From contig NZ_QLLY01000002.1 in NCBI RefSeq assembly GCF_003259365.1, positions 434,001-498,000 on the forward strand: DNA of 64,000 nt. The letters are read 5' to 3'. Under the pieces are notes generated by a model. The model was not told the origin of the DNA, ran no database searches, and saw only the letters and a list, made by a program, of their open reading frames with translations. Source of the DNA: Streptomyces sp. PsTaAH-137 (lineage in GTDB: Bacteria; Actinomycetota; Actinomycetes; Streptomycetales; Streptomycetaceae). The translations under genes and the position numbers were made by a program. Positions 1-7,455 of the stretch are shown here, piece by piece; the first letter of the stretch is position 1, and each line of letters starts with the position of its first letter.

Positions 1-815
1 AGGACCTGGAAGATCCACCACATGACGGTGCGGCGCGCGTAGGGCGGCTTGAACATGCGCTTGAGCGGCACCCGTTCCTCGGTGACGGCGGCGAGCGGGT
101 TCGCGCCCGCGCCGGGGTCGACGCCGGTGCGCGCCTCGATGTCCCGGACGATCGCCTCGGCCTCGGCGTGCCGCCCGCGCGAGGCGAGCCAGCGCGGCGA
201 CTCGGGCAGCCGGGTACGCAGGAGCTGGATGAACGCGGCGCCGCACGCCCCCGCCACCAGCAGCCACCGCCACCCGTCGATGCCGAGCAGTTCGTGCCTG
301 GCGACGAGCCGGGCGCCGAGCAGCGCGGCGACCGGCACTCCGACGAAGCCGAAGGTGTAGGCCCAGGCGATGTACCGGCCGCGCACGGCTCGGGGCAGGA
401 ACTCCGCCAAGTACGTGTCCACGAGGACGAGTTCGGCGCCGAGCCCGAGCCCGGCGAGGAACCTGAGCACGGACAGCTGGGTGGCGTCCTGGGCGAAGGC
501 GCAGGCGAGCGAGAAGAGCGAGTAGAGCCCGAGGTTGACGAGGAACATCCGCCGCCGCCCGAACCGGTCGGCGAGCACCGAGAGCACATTGGCACCGACG
601 AACATCCCGAGGAACCCGGAGGCGATCAGCCACGACTTCTGGTCGCCCGACAGCTGCCAGGGCTCGGCGAGCGCGGCGGCGAGGACGCCGCCGAGGAACA
701 CCTCGTACAGATCGAAGAAGGCCCCGATCCCGACGATCGCGGTCAGCCGTCTGTGCCACCCCCCGGCCTTCAACCGGTCGAGCCGCTCCGCCGCCGCCAT
801 GCCCTGTGCACTCAT
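1..815 (-). CDS. MFS transporter, sugar/organic-ion porter type (3' end outside window)
   Basis: Reading leftwards from an ATG at 815 gives at least 271 codons with no stop before the window edge, so the C-terminal part is missing. The protein begins MSAQGMAAAERLDRL and soon enters hydrophobic segments. It carries a motif-A-like loop (LADRFGRRR) after the second predicted helix and the PESPRWL motif typical of sugar-porter and related MFS carriers after helix 6. It should be an inner-membrane secondary transporter; the substrate cannot be read from sequence. A second in-frame ATG at 800 is an equally possible start, as neither has a strong ribosome site. It is transcribed away from rnpB, which lies upstream on the same strand. 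Confidence 0.85.
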   Translation of the reverse strand, partial: MSAQGMAAAERLDRLKAGGWHRRLTAIVGIGAFFDLYEVFLGGVLAAALAEPWQLSGDQKSWLIASGFLGMFVGANVLSVLADRFGRRRMFLVNLGLYSLFSLACAFAQDATQLSVLRFLAGLGLGAELVLVDTYLAEFLPRAVRGRYIAWAYTFGFVGVPVAALLGARLVARHELLGIDGWRWLLVAGACGAAFIQLLRTRLPESPRWLASRGRHAEAEAIVRDIEARTGVDPGAGANPLAAVTEERVPLKRMFKPPYARRTVMWWIFQV

Positions 816-891
816 GGCGCCCGACGTTAGCTGCATAGGACACGCACATGAAAGAGGTGTTTCACCTGATGGAAGCCCAGGTGGGAGGTGG

Positions 892-1293
892 GGGCAGACG
901 AGTCGGGCTGTACGCCGGGTTCTGTACCCCGGGACCTCGCGGTCGTCGGGGTGACGGCCATCCATCTAGGGCCGGCGTTGCCACCGGCCTCGTGCGGTCT
1001 ACCCGCGAACTCGGGCGGGCAGCCCTCGATCGTCCGCGCAGAGTCACCGAAGTGACTCCTCTTGACCTTGCTCCAGGTGGGGTTTACCTAGCCGCCTGAG
1101 TCACCTCAGGCGCTGGTGGTCTCTTACACCACCGTTTCACCCTTACCCGGCGCCGAAGCACCGGGCGGTCTGTTTTCTGTGGCACTGTCCCGCGGGTCAC
1201 CCCGGGTGGCCGTTAGCCACCACCTTGCCCTGTGGAGCCCGGACGTTCCTCGGGAGGTTCCGAAGAACCCCACGCGGCCGCCCGCCCGGCTCG
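892..1293 (-). ncRNA. rnpB: RNase P RNA (bacterial class A)
   Basis: Read on the minus strand, the 5' part contains the hallmark core AGGAACGTCCGGGCTCCACA (about 1235-1254) followed by a GGGCAAGG-like segment, and the 3' part contains an ACAGAACCCGGCGTACAGCC-like universal segment (about 908-927). Both are diagnostic of the catalytic RNA of RNase P, which trims tRNA 5' leaders. The roughly 400-nt length and GC-rich P12/P13 hairpins fit an actinobacterial RNA. Ends are set by the pairing of CGAGCCGGGCGG at the 5' end with the CGACTCGTCTGCCC 3' end and are accurate to a few bases. The short reading frames over it are not genes. Confidence 0.95.
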
Positions 1294-1322
1294 TCTGCCG
1301 TCCGGCCATCTTACCTGCCGGT

Positions 1323-1901
1323 TCAGAGGAAGTCGGCCGTCTCCAGATCGAAGGCGAAGGGCTCAGGCAGGGCGACGGTCTTGCCGAAGGGGCGGGTGCA
1401 GTGCTCCCGGTAGTCGTCGCCCTCTGGGTCACTGAAGAGGGTCACCGAGGAGGCGTCCCGGTCGATGAGCAGGTAGAGCGGGATACCGCCCTGGGCGTAG
1501 CAGCGGCGCTTCGCCTCTCGGTCGGCCTGCGGCTTGCTGGAGGTCACTTCGACCACCAGGGCGACCCCCTCGCAGGGCATCCAGGGGTCGGCGCCGCGGA
1601 AGAGGCGGCGTTCCGCCGGTGCGAAGGTGCCGTCCGGGATCGCGTGATTCTTGGGGCAGGCGCCTCCGCGCTTGAGTTTCAGTCCCTTGTTCCCGGAAAA
1701 CTGCATGTCGGTCCGCGAACGCCTGATCACCTGGTTCAGGACCAGGCCGATGTAGTCCTCGTGGTCCCCGTCCGGCGGTGGCGTCACGACGATCTCCCCC
1801 TCGATCAGCTCCGCCCGGAATCCCTCCGGGGTGTCCAGCGCGAGGAAGCCCTCCAGCAGGACGTCTGCCTGCGTGAGCGGCTCGTGTGCCATGGCGGTCA
1901 T
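1323..1901 (-). CDS. Uma2 family (DUF820) putative restriction-endonuclease-fold protein
   Basis: A 192-residue protein starting at ATG 1901, chosen because GAAGGAGG sits about 8 nt upstream; a longer frame to 1991 has no such site. The sequence shows the Uma2/DUF820 layout: an N-terminal RAELIEGEIVVTPPP segment, a central VPDGTF-like acidic position (here IPDGTFAPAERR), and the VVEVTSSKPQADREAKRRCYAQGGIPLYLLID block with the E-x-x-S-x-x-(x)n-D-x-x-x-K arrangement of PD-(D/E)XK nucleases. Streptomyces carry many paralogues of unknown biological role. It stands alone between rnpB and a TetR gene. The fold is well supported; nuclease activity is inferred from the family. Confidence 0.85.
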   Translation of the reverse strand: MTAMAHEPLTQADVLLEGFLALDTPEGFRAELIEGEIVVTPPPDGDHEDYIGLVLNQVIRRSRTDMQFSGNKGLKLKRGGACPKNHAIPDGTFAPAERRLFRGADPWMPCEGVALVVEVTSSKPQADREAKRRCYAQGGIPLYLLIDRDASSVTLFSDPEGDDYREHCTRPFGKTVALPEPFAFDLETADFL

Positions 1902-2012
1902 GTCACGCGCCTCCTTCGGTCGCTCGCCACGCTGGGGCATCGGGGGATCTCCTGTCGCCGAGATCGGGGACCGTTCCCTCGATCGTGGCACAGCCCGGGC
2001 CGGGGGCGGGCC

Positions 2013-2549
2013 TCAGCCGCGCAGTGCTCGCGCGCCCGTCGCCCACGCCTCGTCCAGGTCCGCGCCGTCGGGGAAACGGCCGTGGAGTTCCAGGATCACC
2101 ATGCCGTGGGCGAATGCCCAGGCCGCGCGGGCCAGGTCGTGGTCGTCGGCGCAGGCGCGCATCAGGGGGGCCGCCGCCCGGTCCTCCAGGCCCTCGGGCA
2201 GGGCGTGGCGGGGCAGGGGGCGTTCGGTGGCGAGGCGGTAGAGGTGGGGGTGGGCGAGGGCCCAGGAGCGGTAGGCCGTCATCAGCGCGGGGAGCGATCC
2301 CGGGGCCGTGCGCTCCGCCTCCTCGCAGGCCTCGGCCGACTCGGTGAGCATCTGCGCGACGAGTTCGGCCTCGACGGCGTACTTGTCGGGGAAGTGCTTG
2401 TAGAGCGACGGGGCCTTGATGCCCAGGCGGTCGGCCAGGCCCCGCATGGTCAGGGCGTCGGGTCCTGACTCCTCCAGCAGGGCCCTGGCCTCCGCCGCGA
2501 TCTCGGTGGCGCGGGGCGTGAGGCGTCGCCCGGTGGGAGCATCAAGCAC
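2013..2549 (-). CDS. TetR/AcrR family repressor
   Basis: 178 residues. The N-terminal helix-turn-helix (about residues 12-58) reads ALLEESGPDALTMRGLADRLGIKAPSLYKHFPDKYAVEAELV, a clear TetR DNA-binding domain; the rest is a helical ligand-binding domain of the WHG type. Its start overlaps the end of the upstream DUF4260-like gene by 8 nt, so the two are co-transcribed and probably translationally coupled. Two identical-type palindromes (GCTAACATCGTTAGC and GCTAACAGCGTTAGC) upstream of the pair are the obvious operators, implying autorepression of the two-gene unit. The inducing ligand is unknown. Confidence 0.9.
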   Translation of the reverse strand: MLDAPTGRRLTPRATEIAAEARALLEESGPDALTMRGLADRLGIKAPSLYKHFPDKYAVEAELVAQMLTESAEACEEAERTAPGSLPALMTAYRSWALAHPHLYRLATERPLPRHALPEGLEDRAAAPLMRACADDHDLARAAWAFAHGMVILELHGRFPDGADLDEAWATGARALRG

Positions 2550-2964
2550 GCTGGAAGCCCTCCTTGGTCCGCAGTCCGTAGCCGAAGGCGCGATCGTACG
2601 AGATGTGGGCGAGCCAGCCGCACAGGCCCGCGAAGAGCGGCGCCCAGGTGAGGGACAGCAGCGTGTAGGCGACCATCAGGGCCAGCGGGATCAGGGCGCG
2701 GTGGGCCGTGTTGTAGAAGGGCACGGCGCGGGCCGGGAGCTGCCCCTTCTCGACGTGCCGGGCATCACCGGCGGCTGCCAGGAACGTCAGGTCGGGCGCG
2801 ATGAAGAGGGCGAGCGCGAACAGCCCCGCGAGCCAGCCGTGATTGACGCCCTCCAGCACCGCGAACGCCGACCAGAAGAGCGCGAGTGCGAGCCAGGCGG
2901 TGCGGCGGGCCGTACGCAGGGCGGGCTTGAGCGGTGTGGTCGTGGTGGGTGCGGTGGTGCTCAT
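2542..2964 (-). CDS. DUF4260-like membrane protein
   Basis: 140 residues with about four hydrophobic segments (LALALFWSAFAVLEG; LAGLFALALFIAPDL; LIPLALMVAYTLL; WAPLFAGLCGWLAHI), ending HISYDRAFGYGLRTKEGF, the conserved tail of DUF4260 proteins. I start it at ATG 2964, where GGGAGG lies about 6 nt upstream; the frame continues upstream to 3006 but runs into the operator region. It is the first gene of an operon with the TetR repressor. An integral membrane protein of unknown function; its paired repressor suggests it responds to a small molecule. Confidence 0.8.
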   Translation of the reverse strand: MSTTAPTTTTPLKPALRTARRTAWLALALFWSAFAVLEGVNHGWLAGLFALALFIAPDLTFLAAAGDARHVEKGQLPARAVPFYNTAHRALIPLALMVAYTLLSLTWAPLFAGLCGWLAHISYDRAFGYGLRTKEGFQRA

Positions 2965-2998
2965 CGGGGCCTCCCGGAGAGTCTGACGGCACTCGGTG

Positions 2999-3050
2999 GC
3001 TAACATCGTTAGCCGAGCGGTACCAGAACCGTACGGCTAACAGCGTTAGC
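2999..3050. promoter_or_regulatory. Twin TetR-type operators
   Basis: Two 15-bp palindromes differing at one central base, GCTAACATCGTTAGC (2999-3013) and GCTAACAGCGTTAGC (3036-3050), with centres 37 bp apart. They lie 35-86 bp before the DUF4260/TetR operon start and 52 bp or more before the divergent merR-like gene. Their spacing and symmetry fit binding by the adjacent TetR protein (2013-2549). Assignment to that protein is inferred from position. Confidence 0.8.
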
Positions 3051-3064
3051 GGTCAAGGCTCCGC

Positions 3065-3095
3065 TTGACCTTGCCGCAACGTCAACGTTTCTACT
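3065..3095 (+). promoter_or_regulatory. MerR-type promoter with 19-bp spacer
   Basis: A -35 element TTGACC (3065-3070) and a -10-like TCTACT (3090-3095) are separated by exactly 19 bp, the over-long spacing characteristic of MerR-activated promoters. A dyad, TTGAC-N11-GTCAA (3065-3085), fills the spacer. It lies just before the merR-like gene at 3102 and suggests autoregulation. With the start codon so close (7 nt from the -10), the transcript would be leaderless or nearly so. Confidence 0.6.
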
Positions 3096-3101
3096 GAAGT
3101 C

Positions 3102-3860
3102 ATGCGGATCGGAGAGCTGGCCCGGATCGTCGGGGTCACCACACGGGCCATCAGGCACTACCACCACCTCGGGCTGCTTCCCGAGCCCGAGCGGCTGGGG
3201 AACGGGTACCGGGAGTACGGGCTGCGGCACGCCGTGGAGCTGGCGCGGATCCGGCGGCTGACCGAGCTGGGGCTCGGGCTCGGCGAGGTGCGGGACGTGC
3301 TCGCCGAGGACGCCGGGCGGGACCTCGTCGAGGTGCTGGCCGAGCTGGACGCGGATCTCGCGCGGCAGGAGGCGGCCCTGCACGAGCGGCGGGTGCGACT
3401 GCGGGCGCTGCTCGACGACGCGGAACGGCAGGGAGGGCTGCCCGCGGGGAGTCCTCTGTCCCCCGAACTCGCCTCCTTCTTCGCAAAGTTGGGGGACGTC
3501 GACCTCGATTCGCCGATGGCCGTCAAGGACCGCGAGGTGCTGGCCCTCGTCGACGCGACGGCGCCGCCCGAGGCGCGGGCGGAGCTGATGGCCGTCCTGG
3601 GGCCCGCGCTCACCGCGCCGGGCGCCCTGGACTCCGTACGCGAGGTGTACGCCCTGCTCGACGCGCTCGCCGAGGCCGGGCCGGACGATCCGCGGGTGGC
3701 CGAGGCGGCCCGGGCGCTGCTCGGCTGGCTGCCGGCGGACCTGCCGACGGCGGAGGGCATCGAGCAGCACGCGCTCCTCGACGCGTTCCTCGGCGACTTC
3801 TCCCCCGCGCAGGCGGAGGCCGTACGGCTCGCGATGCGGATGGCGGAGGAGGAGCGGTGA
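3102..3860 (+). CDS. MerR family transcriptional regulator
   Basis: 252 residues. The first 70 are a canonical MerR winged helix: MRIGELARIVGVTTRAIRHY, then GLLPEPERLGNGYREYG and the LARIRRLTELGLGLGEV helix. A coiled-coil dimerisation helix follows (about residues 75-115, rich in Arg/Glu/Leu). The remaining 130 residues form a helical effector domain with no cysteine metal site, so a small-molecule rather than metal sensor is likely. The stop overlaps the GTG of the next gene (GTGA), so that membrane protein is its probable partner. Its own 19-bp-spacer promoter is visible upstream. Confidence 0.92.
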   Translation: MRIGELARIVGVTTRAIRHYHHLGLLPEPERLGNGYREYGLRHAVELARIRRLTELGLGLGEVRDVLAEDAGRDLVEVLAELDADLARQEAALHERRVRLRALLDDAERQGGLPAGSPLSPELASFFAKLGDVDLDSPMAVKDREVLALVDATAPPEARAELMAVLGPALTAPGALDSVREVYALLDALAEAGPDDPRVAEAARALLGWLPADLPTAEGIEQHALLDAFLGDFSPAQAEAVRLAMRMAEEER

Positions 3861-4465
3861 AGCGCGTTCTCCGGCACGAACTGCGGGTGCTGGTGAGCCT
3901 CGGGATGTGGGTGGCGCGGCGGCGGCACGGGGTTCCGGCGGGGGCCGGCGCCTTCTCGTACGCGCGGGGACAGGCCGTGATGATGTACGCCCTCGTGTTC
4001 GTCTGCGTCGTCGAGTCGTGCGGGATGTGGGTGCTGCTGCGCGGGCTGCCGGTCCTGCACGCGGTCGTCACGGTCCTGGACGTCTACACCGTGCTGATGT
4101 TCCTCGGGCTGCACGCCGCCGCCGTCACCCGGCCGCACGTGGTCACGGCCGACGCGCTGCGGGTGCGCCGCGGGGCCCAGGTGGACCTGTGGATACCGTT
4201 CGAGCGGATCGCGCGGGTGCGGCGGGAGAGCCGGTTCACGCACACCCCCGCCGACGGCGAACTGAATCTGGACGTCGGCGCACACACCAGCTTGACCGTT
4301 GAACTCGACGAGGCCGTACGGCACTTCAGCTTCTTCGGGCGGGCGCGGGAGGTGCGGGTCGTGCGGCTCTACGCGGAGGACACCGACGCGCTCGACCGGG
4401 CTCTCGCCGCCGCGCTCACGCGGGCGCGAAAAGGACCTTCGCCTGTCCCGGGTCCGCCTGGGTGA
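3857..4465 (+). CDS. Hypothetical membrane protein, co-transcribed with the MerR regulator
   Basis: 202 residues, GTG start overlapping the merR stop by 4 nt, with GGAGGAGG just upstream. Two hydrophobic helices (about residues 40-65 and 68-95) are followed by a soluble C-terminal half with a PH-like beta-rich pattern (ITADALRVRRGAQVDLWIPFERIARVRRESR). I do not recognise a characterised family. Its 3' end runs 50 nt into the 3' end of the convergent RNB gene (4416-5858), so the two messages share antisense sequence. Confidence 0.75.
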   Translation: MKRVLRHELRVLVSLGMWVARRRHGVPAGAGAFSYARGQAVMMYALVFVCVVESCGMWVLLRGLPVLHAVVTVLDVYTVLMFLGLHAAAVTRPHVVTADALRVRRGAQVDLWIPFERIARVRRESRFTHTPADGELNLDVGAHTSLTVELDEAVRHFSFFGRAREVRVVRLYAEDTDALDRALAAALTRARKGPSPVPGPPG

Positions 4466-5858
4466 GCCGTACGCGCAACTGCTCCCCCAGCGGGAGATCG
4501 GCGGAGCCGCCCTCGATGCGGGCGACCACGGCCGGGTCGGTCAGCTGGACGGTGCCGACGGCCGGTTCGTGGTCCTTCACGTCGACGACCACGGCGTCGA
4601 ACAGTTCCCCGACCCGGTTGCGCAGCAGCGCCGCCTCGACGATGTCGACGCACTCGCGCTCCACGGCGTTGGCGCGCCGGGTGCCGTCGGCCATCTCCTT
4701 GGGCAGGCCGGGCAGCGCCGCGAGCACCCACTCCGGCGGGGCCTGCCCGGCGACCGCGGCGAGGCACAGCTCGGACGCGTAACGGTCGACGAGGCGGCGC
4801 AGCGGCGCCGTGCAGTGCGTGTACGGGGCGGCGACGGCGGCGTGCGTGGTCAGCTCGGGCAGCTCGCCGCCGGTGAACACGGTGTAGCCCGCGCCGCGCA
4901 GCAGCGTCGTGCACTCCTGGAGGAAGGCCGCGTGGTGCGGGTCGTGCGGGTCGAGGGACCGGACGAGGGCCGCGTACGGGACGTGGTGCGGCCAGTCGAT
5001 GTGCAGGGCCTTCGCGCTGTGGCGCAGGCGGCCCACGGCGCCGTCGGGGGCGGCGGGCAGGGTGCGCAGCACTCCGTCGCCCGCGGCGAGCATCAGGTCG
5101 GCGGCGGCCATGCCGGTGAGCAGGGAGATCTGGGCGTTCCAGGAGTCGGCGGGCAGCGGGGCGCGGAAGGCCAGCCTGTAGTCGTCCCCGTCGGTCTCGA
5201 TCTCCTGCTCGGGCACGTCGAGGGAGATGCCGCCGCGCTCCTGCTCCAGGCGTTCGCGCAGCGTGCCGATGGCGCGGAGCAGGGCGACGGGTTCCTCGGC
5301 GGTGCCGTCGTCGATGGCCTTCTGCACGCCCGCGTAGTCGAGTTTCGCGCGGCTGCGGACGAGGGCGCGGGTGACGTCGGTGGCGACGGTCCGCCCGTCC
5401 GCGTCGAGGTCGATCGTCCACAGCACGGCGGGGCAGGTCTGGCCCGGCAGCAGGCTGGCCGCGCCCTCGCTCAGCACGGTCGGGTGCAGCGGCGTCTTCC
5501 CGTCGGGGAAGTACAGGGTCGTCACGCGCCGGTGGGCCTCGGCGTCGAGCGCGCCGCCGGGCGCGACGAAGGCGGCCACGTCGGCGATCGCGTACCGCAC
5601 CCGGTAGCCGCCGCCGGGCCGCCGCGACAGGTGCATGGCCTGGTCGAGGTCGGTGGAGGTGGGCGGGTCGACGGTGAAGAAGGGGATGTCCGTCTCGTCG
5701 CGCTCGGGCAGTCTCGGCGCGGCGGCGGCCGCCTCGGCCTCGGCGAGCACCTCGGCCGGGAACTCCGCGGGCACGTCGAGCCGCGTACGCAGGTCGCTCA
5801 GTACGGCACCGAGCGGCTCCCGCGCGGCGCCGGTCACACGGAGGTGGCGGAGGGGCAT
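4416..5858 (-). CDS. RNB-domain ribonuclease (RNase II/R family, short form)
   Basis: 480 residues from ATG 5858 (MPLRHLRVTG). The frame is open further upstream, but that part would antisense the divergent yaaA gene. The central RNB domain carries the active-site block TVDPPTSTDLDQAMHL, with the aspartates that bind catalytic Mg2+, preceded by DIPFF; HPTVLSEGAASLLPGQ and THCTAPLRRLVDRY are further family signatures. The N-terminal cold-shock domains of RNase R/RNase II are missing, so this is the short actinobacterial type. Expected role: 3'-to-5' RNA degradation in the cytoplasm. It is monocistronic, divergent from yaaA and convergent with the 3857 gene. Confidence 0.92.
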   Translation of the reverse strand: MPLRHLRVTGAAREPLGAVLSDLRTRLDVPAEFPAEVLAEAEAAAAAPRLPERDETDIPFFTVDPPTSTDLDQAMHLSRRPGGGYRVRYAIADVAAFVAPGGALDAEAHRRVTTLYFPDGKTPLHPTVLSEGAASLLPGQTCPAVLWTIDLDADGRTVATDVTRALVRSRAKLDYAGVQKAIDDGTAEEPVALLRAIGTLRERLEQERGGISLDVPEQEIETDGDDYRLAFRAPLPADSWNAQISLLTGMAAADLMLAAGDGVLRTLPAAPDGAVGRLRHSAKALHIDWPHHVPYAALVRSLDPHDPHHAAFLQECTTLLRGAGYTVFTGGELPELTTHAAVAAPYTHCTAPLRRLVDRYASELCLAAVAGQAPPEWVLAALPGLPKEMADGTRRANAVERECVDIVEAALLRNRVGELFDAVVVDVKDHEPAVGTVQLTDPAVVARIEGGSADLPLGEQLRVRLTQADPGQAKVLFAPA

Positions 5859-5951
5859 GGCACCGAGCGTAGGCGTCGGTGGCCTGGTCGGCACGCCGTA
5901 CGCTGGGGCTCTGTCGTCGCCCGTCGTTCCGTACGTGTATGAGGAGAGCCC

Positions 5952-6734
5952 GTGCTTGTGCTGTTGCCGCCGTCGGAGGGTAAGGCCGCTTCCGGACGCG
6001 GGGCACCGCTGAAGCCGGAGGGGCTTTCGCTGCCGGGGCTCGCCGAGGCGCGGGCCACCGTTCTGGACGAGTTGGTCGAGCTGTGCGCCGCCGATGAGGA
6101 CAAGGCGCGCGAGGTGCTGGGCCTGAGCGAGGGGCTGCGCGGCGAGATCGGGAAGAACGCTGAGCTGCGCACGGCCGGGGCCCGGCCCGCCGGGGAGATC
6201 TACACCGGAGTGCTCTACGACGCCCTGGACCTGGCCTCGCTCGACGCCGCCGCGAAGAAGCGGGCCGCGCGCTCGCTGCTCGTCTTCTCGGGGCTGTGGG
6301 GCGCGGTGCGGGTGACGGACCGGATTCCGTCGTACCGCTGCTCGATGGGCGTGAAGCTGCCGGGGCTCGGTGCGCTCGGCCCGTACTGGAAGGCGCCGAT
6401 GGCCGAGGTGCTGCCCGAGGCGGCCGGGGACGGGCTCGTGCTCGATCTGCGGTCGGCGGCGTACGCGGCGGCCTGGAAGCCGAAGGGCGGGCCGGCGGAG
6501 CGGACGGCCGGGGTGCGGGTGCTGCACGCGCCGACCCGCAAGGTCGTCAGCCACTTCAACAAGGCGACCAAGGGCCGGATCGTCCGCGCTCTGCTCCAGT
6601 CCGGCGCCGCACCGGCCGGCCCCGCCGAACTCGTCGACTTACTGCGCGAGTTGGGCTACACGGTCGAGGTCGAGGAGCCCGCGAAGCCGGGGCGGGCATG
6701 GAGCCTGGACGTGCTGGTGGACGAGATTCACTGA
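5952..6734 (+). CDS. yaaA: YaaA family peroxide-stress protein (DUF328)
   Basis: 260 residues, GTG start with a GAGGAGAG site upstream. The N-terminus VLLPPSEGKA is the diagnostic YaaA signature, and GEIYTGVLYDAL, LLVFSGLWGAVRVTDRIPSYRCSMGVKLPG and VVSHFNKATKGRIVRALL are the other conserved blocks. In E. coli the homologue lowers free iron and DNA damage under hydrogen peroxide; the fold binds DNA. The length equals that of the family. It stands alone, followed by a perfect inverted repeat before the aldolase gene. Confidence 0.93.
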   Translation: MLVLLPPSEGKAASGRGAPLKPEGLSLPGLAEARATVLDELVELCAADEDKAREVLGLSEGLRGEIGKNAELRTAGARPAGEIYTGVLYDALDLASLDAAAKKRAARSLLVFSGLWGAVRVTDRIPSYRCSMGVKLPGLGALGPYWKAPMAEVLPEAAGDGLVLDLRSAAYAAAWKPKGGPAERTAGVRVLHAPTRKVVSHFNKATKGRIVRALLQSGAAPAGPAELVDLLRELGYTVEVEEPAKPGRAWSLDVLVDEIH

Positions 6735-6755
6735 CAGCGAGCAGAGGCATTCATT

Positions 6756-6787
6756 GCAGCATGCGCAACGACCTTTGCGCATGCTGC
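6756..6787. promoter_or_regulatory. 13-bp perfect inverted repeat before the aldolase gene
   Basis: GCAGCATGCGCAA (6756-6768) and TTGCGCATGCTGC (6775-6787) are perfect complements around a 6-base loop. It lies 21 bp after yaaA and ends 23 bp before the aldolase ATG. It could be an operator (the TTGCGCA half-sites recall GntR or Lrp-type sites) or a terminator for yaaA. Closeness to the next start favours an operator; no T-run follows. Confidence 0.55.
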
Positions 6788-6810
6788 TCCACGCGAGGCA
6801 GGATGAGGCC

Positions 6811-7455
6811 ATGACCTCCTCTGCCGCTGCCTCCGTGCTCGATCTCGCCCCCGTCGTTCCCGTCGTCGTCGTGGAGGACGCCGCCGACGCGGTGCCGCTC
6901 GCACGGGCGCTGGTCGCGGGCGGGCTGCCCGCGATCGAGGTGACCCTGCGCACGCCCGCCGCGCTCGACGCGATCCGCGCGATCGCGGACGGGGTGCCGG
7001 AGGCGGTCGTCGGCGCGGGCACGATCATCTCGCCCGGAAACGTCGCCGACTCGGTCGCCGCCGGGGCCCGTTTCCTGGTCAGCCCGGGGTGGACGGACGC
7101 GCTGCTGGTCGCGATGCGCGGGTCCGGGGTGCCGTTCCTGCCGGGCGTCTCCACGACGTCGGAGGTCGTGGCGCTCCTGGAGCGCGGGGTGACCGAGATG
7201 AAGTTCTTCCCCGCCGAGGCCGCTGGTGGCGCCGCCTATCTGAAGTCCCTCGCGAGCCCGCTGCCGCAGGCCCGGTTCTGCCCGACCGGCGGGATCTCCC
7301 CGGCCAACGCGGGCTCGTACCTGGCGCTGAAGAACGTCGGCTGCGTCGGCGGGAGCTGGATGCTGCCGGGCGACGCCATCGCCGCGAAGGACTGGGGCCG
7401 CGTCGAGTCGCTGGCCCGCGAGGCGTGCGCTATCGCAGGTGAGCTGTCTCGTTGA
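6811..7455 (+). CDS. eda: Bifunctional KDPG/KHG aldolase
   Basis: 214 residues from ATG 6811, the first start after the inverted repeat. It is a class I aldolase TIM barrel: VPVVVVEDAADAVPLARALVAGGLPAIEVTLRT contains the conserved Glu of the EVTLRT motif, and MKFFPAEAAGG holds the Schiff-base lysine. FCPTGGISPANAGSYL is the phosphate-binding loop. It splits 2-keto-3-deoxy-6-phosphogluconate to pyruvate and glyceraldehyde 3-phosphate (and 4-hydroxy-2-oxoglutarate to pyruvate and glyoxylate). No Entner-Doudoroff dehydratase is nearby, so it may serve uronate or hydroxyproline catabolism. Its 3' end overlaps the convergent phosphatase gene by 26 nt. Confidence 0.95.
   Translation: MTSSAAASVLDLAPVVPVVVVEDAADAVPLARALVAGGLPAIEVTLRTPAALDAIRAIADGVPEAVVGAGTIISPGNVADSVAAGARFLVSPGWTDALLVAMRGSGVPFLPGVSTTSEVVALLERGVTEMKFFPAEAAGGAAYLKSLASPLPQARFCPTGGISPANAGSYLALKNVGCVGGSWMLPGDAIAAKDWGRVESLAREACAIAGELSR

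Noticed and set aside
848..1432. Several short reading frames in 848-1432
   Set aside because: They fall on the RNase P RNA, whose catalytic core is unmistakable.
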